Source: JAPUIN01 sp041580375 (lineage in GTDB: Bacteria; Acidobacteriota; Polarisedimenticolia; Gp22-AA2). Taken from it: 27,569 bases of DNA. The stretch spans positions 1-27,569 of the forward strand of contig JBFGDZ010000024.1 of NCBI GenBank assembly GCA_041580375.1. Reading direction: 5' to 3'. This document shows positions 24,818-27,569 of this stretch, piece after piece. The translations under genes were made by a program, and so were the position numbers. The notes beneath the pieces are model-generated. The model had not been told where the DNA came from. It did not search any database and worked only from the letters and a program-made list of their open reading frames with translations. How positions within the stretch are numbered: the stretch's first letter is position 1; each line of letters opens with the position of its first letter.

Positions 24818-25593
24818 AGACCGCCCGGCGCGGCGCCCCGGGGGCGTGGTACCGCGACCTGCTGCGGGCCTACGGGCCGCAGGGCTGGTGGCCCGGGCGC
24901 TCACGTTTCGAGATCATCGTGGGCGCCGTGCTGACCCAGAACGTCTCCTGGACGAACGTCGAGAGGGCGCTCTCCGCGCTGAGGCGTGCGGGGATGCTCG
25001 ACCCGCGCCGGATGGCCCGGGCGCCCCTCGCGCGCATCGCCCGTCTCGTGCGGCCCGCCGGTTTCTTCCGGAGGAAGGCGCGCACGCTGCGCGCCCTGCT
25101 GGAGGACGTCGCAGGGGACGCGGGGGGCGATCTGGATCGATATCTTCGCCAGCCCGCGGCGCGCCTCCGGGACAGGCTCCTGAACATCCCGGGCATCGGC
25201 CCCGAAACCGCCGATTCGATCCTCCTGTACGCCGCCGGGCGGAAGATCTTCGTCGTGGATTCCTACACGAGGCGGATTCTCACCCGCCACCGGGTGATCG
25301 GCGGCGACGAGCCGTACGATGACCTGCGCGGCCTGCTGGAGCGCTCCATTCCCGGCGGCTCCCGGGAGTACAACGAGGCGCACGCCCTGCTCGTGCGCGT
25401 CGGCAAGGAACACTGCCGCCGGCGCCGCGCTCTGTGCCACGGGTGCGCCCTCGAGCCGCACCTTCCCGCCGGCGGACCCCGCCTCGAGAGGGGCGCCCGG
25501 CTCGGGCGCGCCGTCCGCGGCCGGACCGGCGTCCGACAGGCCGGCCGCCGGGCATCCAGAGAACCGGAGGCCCGGGCCGGGCGGCCCGATTGA
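24814..25593 (+). CDS. Endonuclease III-like HhH-GPD DNA glycosylase, probably monofunctional
   Basis: A 259-aa HhH-GPD protein for base excision repair. FEIIVGAVLTQNVSW (32-46) is the conserved first helix. The helix-hairpin-helix reads NIPGIGPETADSILL (124-138), and the catalytic aspartate is D149 in FVVDSYTRRIL. In endonuclease III the HhH carries a catalytic Lys; here the position is E131, as in MagIII-type 3-methyladenine glycosylases. AP-lyase activity is therefore unlikely. The iron-sulphur region has C201, C208 and C211 with correct spacing, but the fourth position is L217, so the cluster is incomplete. The Arg/Gly/Ala-rich tail from about 220 is extra. GTG 24814 overlaps the upstream stop. 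Confidence 0.88.
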   Translation: MKTARRGAPGAWYRDLLRAYGPQGWWPGRSRFEIIVGAVLTQNVSWTNVERALSALRRAGMLDPRRMARAPLARIARLVRPAGFFRRKARTLRALLEDVAGDAGGDLDRYLRQPAARLRDRLLNIPGIGPETADSILLYAAGRKIFVVDSYTRRILTRHRVIGGDEPYDDLRGLLERSIPGGSREYNEAHALLVRVGKEHCRRRRALCHGCALEPHLPAGGPRLERGARLGRAVRGRTGVRQAGRRASREPEARAGRPD

Positions 25594-25619
25594 CTTTACC
25601 CGCCTGTTTCAGGTAGTTT
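25590..25619 (+). promoter_or_regulatory. Candidate promoter for the outer-membrane protein gene
   Basis: TTGACT (25590-25595) overlaps the glycosylase stop and is followed after 18 bases by TAGTTT (25614-25619), a poor -10. Transcription would start near 25626, about 68 bases before ATG 25694. Confidence 0.4.
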
Positions 25620-25693
25620 GGGCCGCTTTATTCGACGTCATCGGCTCGGGGCTGGCGGGCTTCATTCGGAAAATTGGATTGGGAGGGCGGCCC

Positions 25694-27569
25694 ATGCGAA
25701 CGCTCATTCCTGGCGGGCGCGGGCCTCTGGCCGGCTTGCTGCTGCTGGCCTTCGCGGCCGGGAACGGCCATGCCGCGTCGGAGGCCACGCTGTCGGGCCG
25801 AGTCCTGGAAGCCCGCGGCGGTCGAGGCATCGCGGGGGCGACGATCCTGCTGCGCCGGGCCGAGCCCCGGACCATCCTTTCGTGGGACGATCCATTCCCG
25901 GCCAACGGATCGCCCGACGGCGTCCTCGTCCTGCGCACCGGGAGCGACGGGGATTACTCCACGCATGTGCCCCGCGGCCGGTATGAGGTCGCCGCGTTCA
26001 AGGCGGGGTACGACTTCAGCCTCACGGCCGTCAACACCCAGGCCCGCGGCATTCTCGATCTCTCGCTGCGCAAGAGGCGCGGCATCATCCTGGGTGACCT
26101 GCCGGTCGGATCGGCGGGCCAGAATCTGGGGCTCGACTGGATCCTGCGGAGGTCTCCCAATGGCGTGCTGCGCGAGCTCGACGCGGCCGCCGGAACGGCC
26201 GTCGCCGGGTCGGCGGTCGTGCCGCGCGCCGGGCGGGCGGCGCTTCCCCCGTGGATCGACGCAGCGCCGGGAGGCGATCCCGCGCTCCGGGGCGGCGGCC
26301 TGAGCGCGGAGGCGATCGGACGGACACTCGACGGACGATTCGTGCACCGATTCAGCGGATTCGATCCGCTCGGTCGGGGCACGCCGGGCGCCGGAGAGAC
26401 GGCGGGCCGCGCGACCGACCTCGTGCTGGCCGGCGCTCTGGGTGAGAGCGGTTCGTGGCGATTCTCGGGGCGCGCGGGCGAGTCGTCGTCCCGATTCGAT
26501 CGCGACCTCTCCGTCAGGCGGGATCGGCGGACCGGGGGATTCGCCGCGGGCGTGGATTACAGCGCGGGCTCTCTCGACGTGCTGACGGCGGAGATCGAAT
26601 ACGGCGAAGGGAGGTACAGCGTCGCGGCGCCCGAGATCGAGGGACGGCTCACCGATCAGGCGCACCGGGTGCTGGGGCTGCGGTCCCGGTGGAACCGCAG
26701 TCTGGGCGAGAACGCCCGCCTCTACGTCGACGGACTCTTCCGTGAAACCGGCGTGGACCTGTCCGGAACCGCGGAGACCTCGCTCGACGGCGCGGCGGCG
26801 GACCGGGCGATCGATCGCGCCGTCGCCCGGGTGTGGCAGGCCGGAGCGGGAGTGGCGCTCGAGCGGGGGGCGCACGCGCTCGACTTCGGCTTCCTTGCGA
26901 GAGGCCATCGGTCCGACTTCCGGGATCGGGGCGTCCTGCTGTTCGGCTCGCCGGAGAGCGCGTCGATGCTGGAGACGGATCGGCGGGGCAACGCCGTGAG
27001 CCTCCACGCGGCGGACGATTGGCGGATTGCGGAGGATCTCGTCATCACCTACGGCCTCGGCATCCACGGCAGCCTCACGAACGGCGCGGGTTTCTTCGTC
27101 CCCCGGGTCGGATTCACGCACGATCTCCCGGGGGACGGCGGGACGGTCCTGCGTTCCGTGCTCACGGTGCTCCTGGATCGACCCGGCGCGGAGGCGGCGG
27201 AGAGGGTGCCCGAGGGAGAGGAGTATGGGCACGATCCGGGCCGCATCGGATACCTGATCGCGATCGAGCGCCGTCCGGAGGACAGCCTGCAATTGACCGC
27301 CACGCTGCGCTACGAGCCTTTCCGACTGCCGGGTGAGGCGCGCGCCGCCGCGCCCTCGTCCGGGAGCTGGCACGCCTTCGGAGAGGGCGGGCTCTTTCTG
27401 ACCGATGGAACGGCGGCGCTTCACGAGTTCGATCTGGAAATGGCGCGCGCGTTCGGCCCCGTTCACGGCATCCTCTCGGGCAGCGTGGGCCGCGTGCGCG
27501 GCCGTCTGACGCCGACGGTCGAGCGCGCCCCCTTCCAGGTTCTCTCGTCCGGTGAGCTGCGCTACTACG
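25694..27569 (+). CDS. Secreted protein with carboxypeptidase-regulatory-like domain, probable outer-membrane beta-barrel, 3' end missing
   Basis: An open frame from ATG 25694 to the right edge gives 625 residues of an incomplete protein. The signal peptide is MRTLIPGGRG followed by PLAGLLLLAFAAG, with cleavage near HAA-SE. Residues about 30-125 form a carboxypeptidase-regulatory-like beta-sandwich: ATLSGRVLEARGGRGIAGAT, then SDGDYSTHVPRGRYEVAAFKAGY. A conserved-looking block with LDWILRRSPNGVLRELDA follows. From about 240 the chain is made of alternating polar and hydrophobic strands with aromatic girdles (GESGSWRFSGRAGESSSRF, AGVDYSAGSLDVLTAEIEYG), as in TonB-dependent receptor barrels. I see no clear plug domain or TonB box. 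Such proteins are common in Acidobacteriota. Its substrate is unknown. Confidence 0.82.
   Translation, partial: MRTLIPGGRGPLAGLLLLAFAAGNGHAASEATLSGRVLEARGGRGIAGATILLRRAEPRTILSWDDPFPANGSPDGVLVLRTGSDGDYSTHVPRGRYEVAAFKAGYDFSLTAVNTQARGILDLSLRKRRGIILGDLPVGSAGQNLGLDWILRRSPNGVLRELDAAAGTAVAGSAVVPRAGRAALPPWIDAAPGGDPALRGGGLSAEAIGRTLDGRFVHRFSGFDPLGRGTPGAGETAGRATDLVLAGALGESGSWRFSGRAGESSSRFDRDLSVRRDRRTGGFAAGVDYSAGSLDVLTAEIEYGEGRYSVAAPEIEGRLTDQAHRVLGLRSRWNRSLGENARLYVDGLFRETGVDLSGTAETSLDGAAADRAIDRAVARVWQAGAGVALERGAHALDFGFLARGHRSDFRDRGVLLFGSPESASMLETDRRGNAVSLHAADDWRIAEDLVITYGLGIHGSLTNGAGFFVPRVGFTHDLPGDGGTVLRSVLTVLLDRPGAEAAERVPEGEEYGHDPGRIGYLIAIERRPEDSLQLTATLRYEPFRLPGEARAAAPSSGSWHAFGEGGLFLTDGTAALHEFDLEMARAFGPVHGILSGSVGRVRGRLTPTVERAPFQVLSSGELRYY

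Noticed and set aside
25628..27466. Minus-strand frame of 612 codons opposite the outer-membrane protein
   Set aside because: The plus strand encodes a signal peptide, a regulatory-like domain and amphipathic strands. The minus frame is Arg/Pro/Gln-rich without motifs.

Overview
This window is GC-rich chromosomal DNA from a free-living bacterium. It is densely packed with housekeeping genes, and many neighbours overlap by an ATGA or GTGA junction. Several features point to the Acidobacteriota or a related deep-branching lineage: folK next to a deoxynucleoside kinase and panBC, GatCA, an MtaB-type methylthiotransferase, DUF885 and Ste24-like metalloproteases, and a secreted protein with a carboxypeptidase-regulatory-like domain followed by a beta-rich region. 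This placement is inferred from gene content, without a marker-gene tree. I saw no tRNA, rRNA, CRISPR, insertion sequence or phage gene. No gene-free stretch exceeds 300 bases.

Layout. 1-547 (-): 5' part of a TPR protein that runs off the left edge. 815-3906 (+): folK, a deoxynucleoside kinase, panB and panC. 3996-6603 (-): a 72-aa protein with its own promoter, leader hairpins and terminator, then a secreted hypothetical protein, folD and coaE. 6868-12674 (+): a tightly packed run of thiolase, a possible HEPN-like protein, 3-hydroxyacyl-CoA dehydrogenase, and a 1048-aa helicase-exonuclease fusion. 12762-13643 (+): an HU-type DNA-binding protein with its own promoter, then a helical protein. 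13672-16759 (-): purD, a small Cys-containing protein and mtaB. 17008-20045 (+): DUF885 and M48 metalloproteases. 20056-23725 (-): gatC, gatA and an N-acetylmuramoyl-L-alanine amidase, chained by GTGA overlaps. 23789-25593 (+): a secreted hypothetical protein and an endonuclease III-like glycosylase. 25694 to the right edge (+): a secreted, probable outer-membrane protein, incomplete.

How the genes connect. The left third centres on one-carbon and CoA metabolism. FolK acts in folate synthesis, FolD interconverts the methylene-folate that PanB consumes, PanB and PanC make pantothenate, and CoaE finishes CoA. Thiolase and 3-hydroxyacyl-CoA dehydrogenase then work on CoA thioesters. The right part mixes purine synthesis (PurD), tRNA-related functions (MtaB, GatCA), envelope proteolysis and peptidoglycan cleavage.

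The most notable element is the gene at 9528-12674. It joins a DUF1998-type superfamily 2 helicase, like Bacillus MrfA (YprA), through a disordered linker of about 75 residues to a DEDDy exonuclease domain like MrfB (YprB). In Bacillus these two are separate proteins that act together in mitomycin-lesion repair. Here they would form a single-chain repair machine, encoded immediately upstream of an HU protein.
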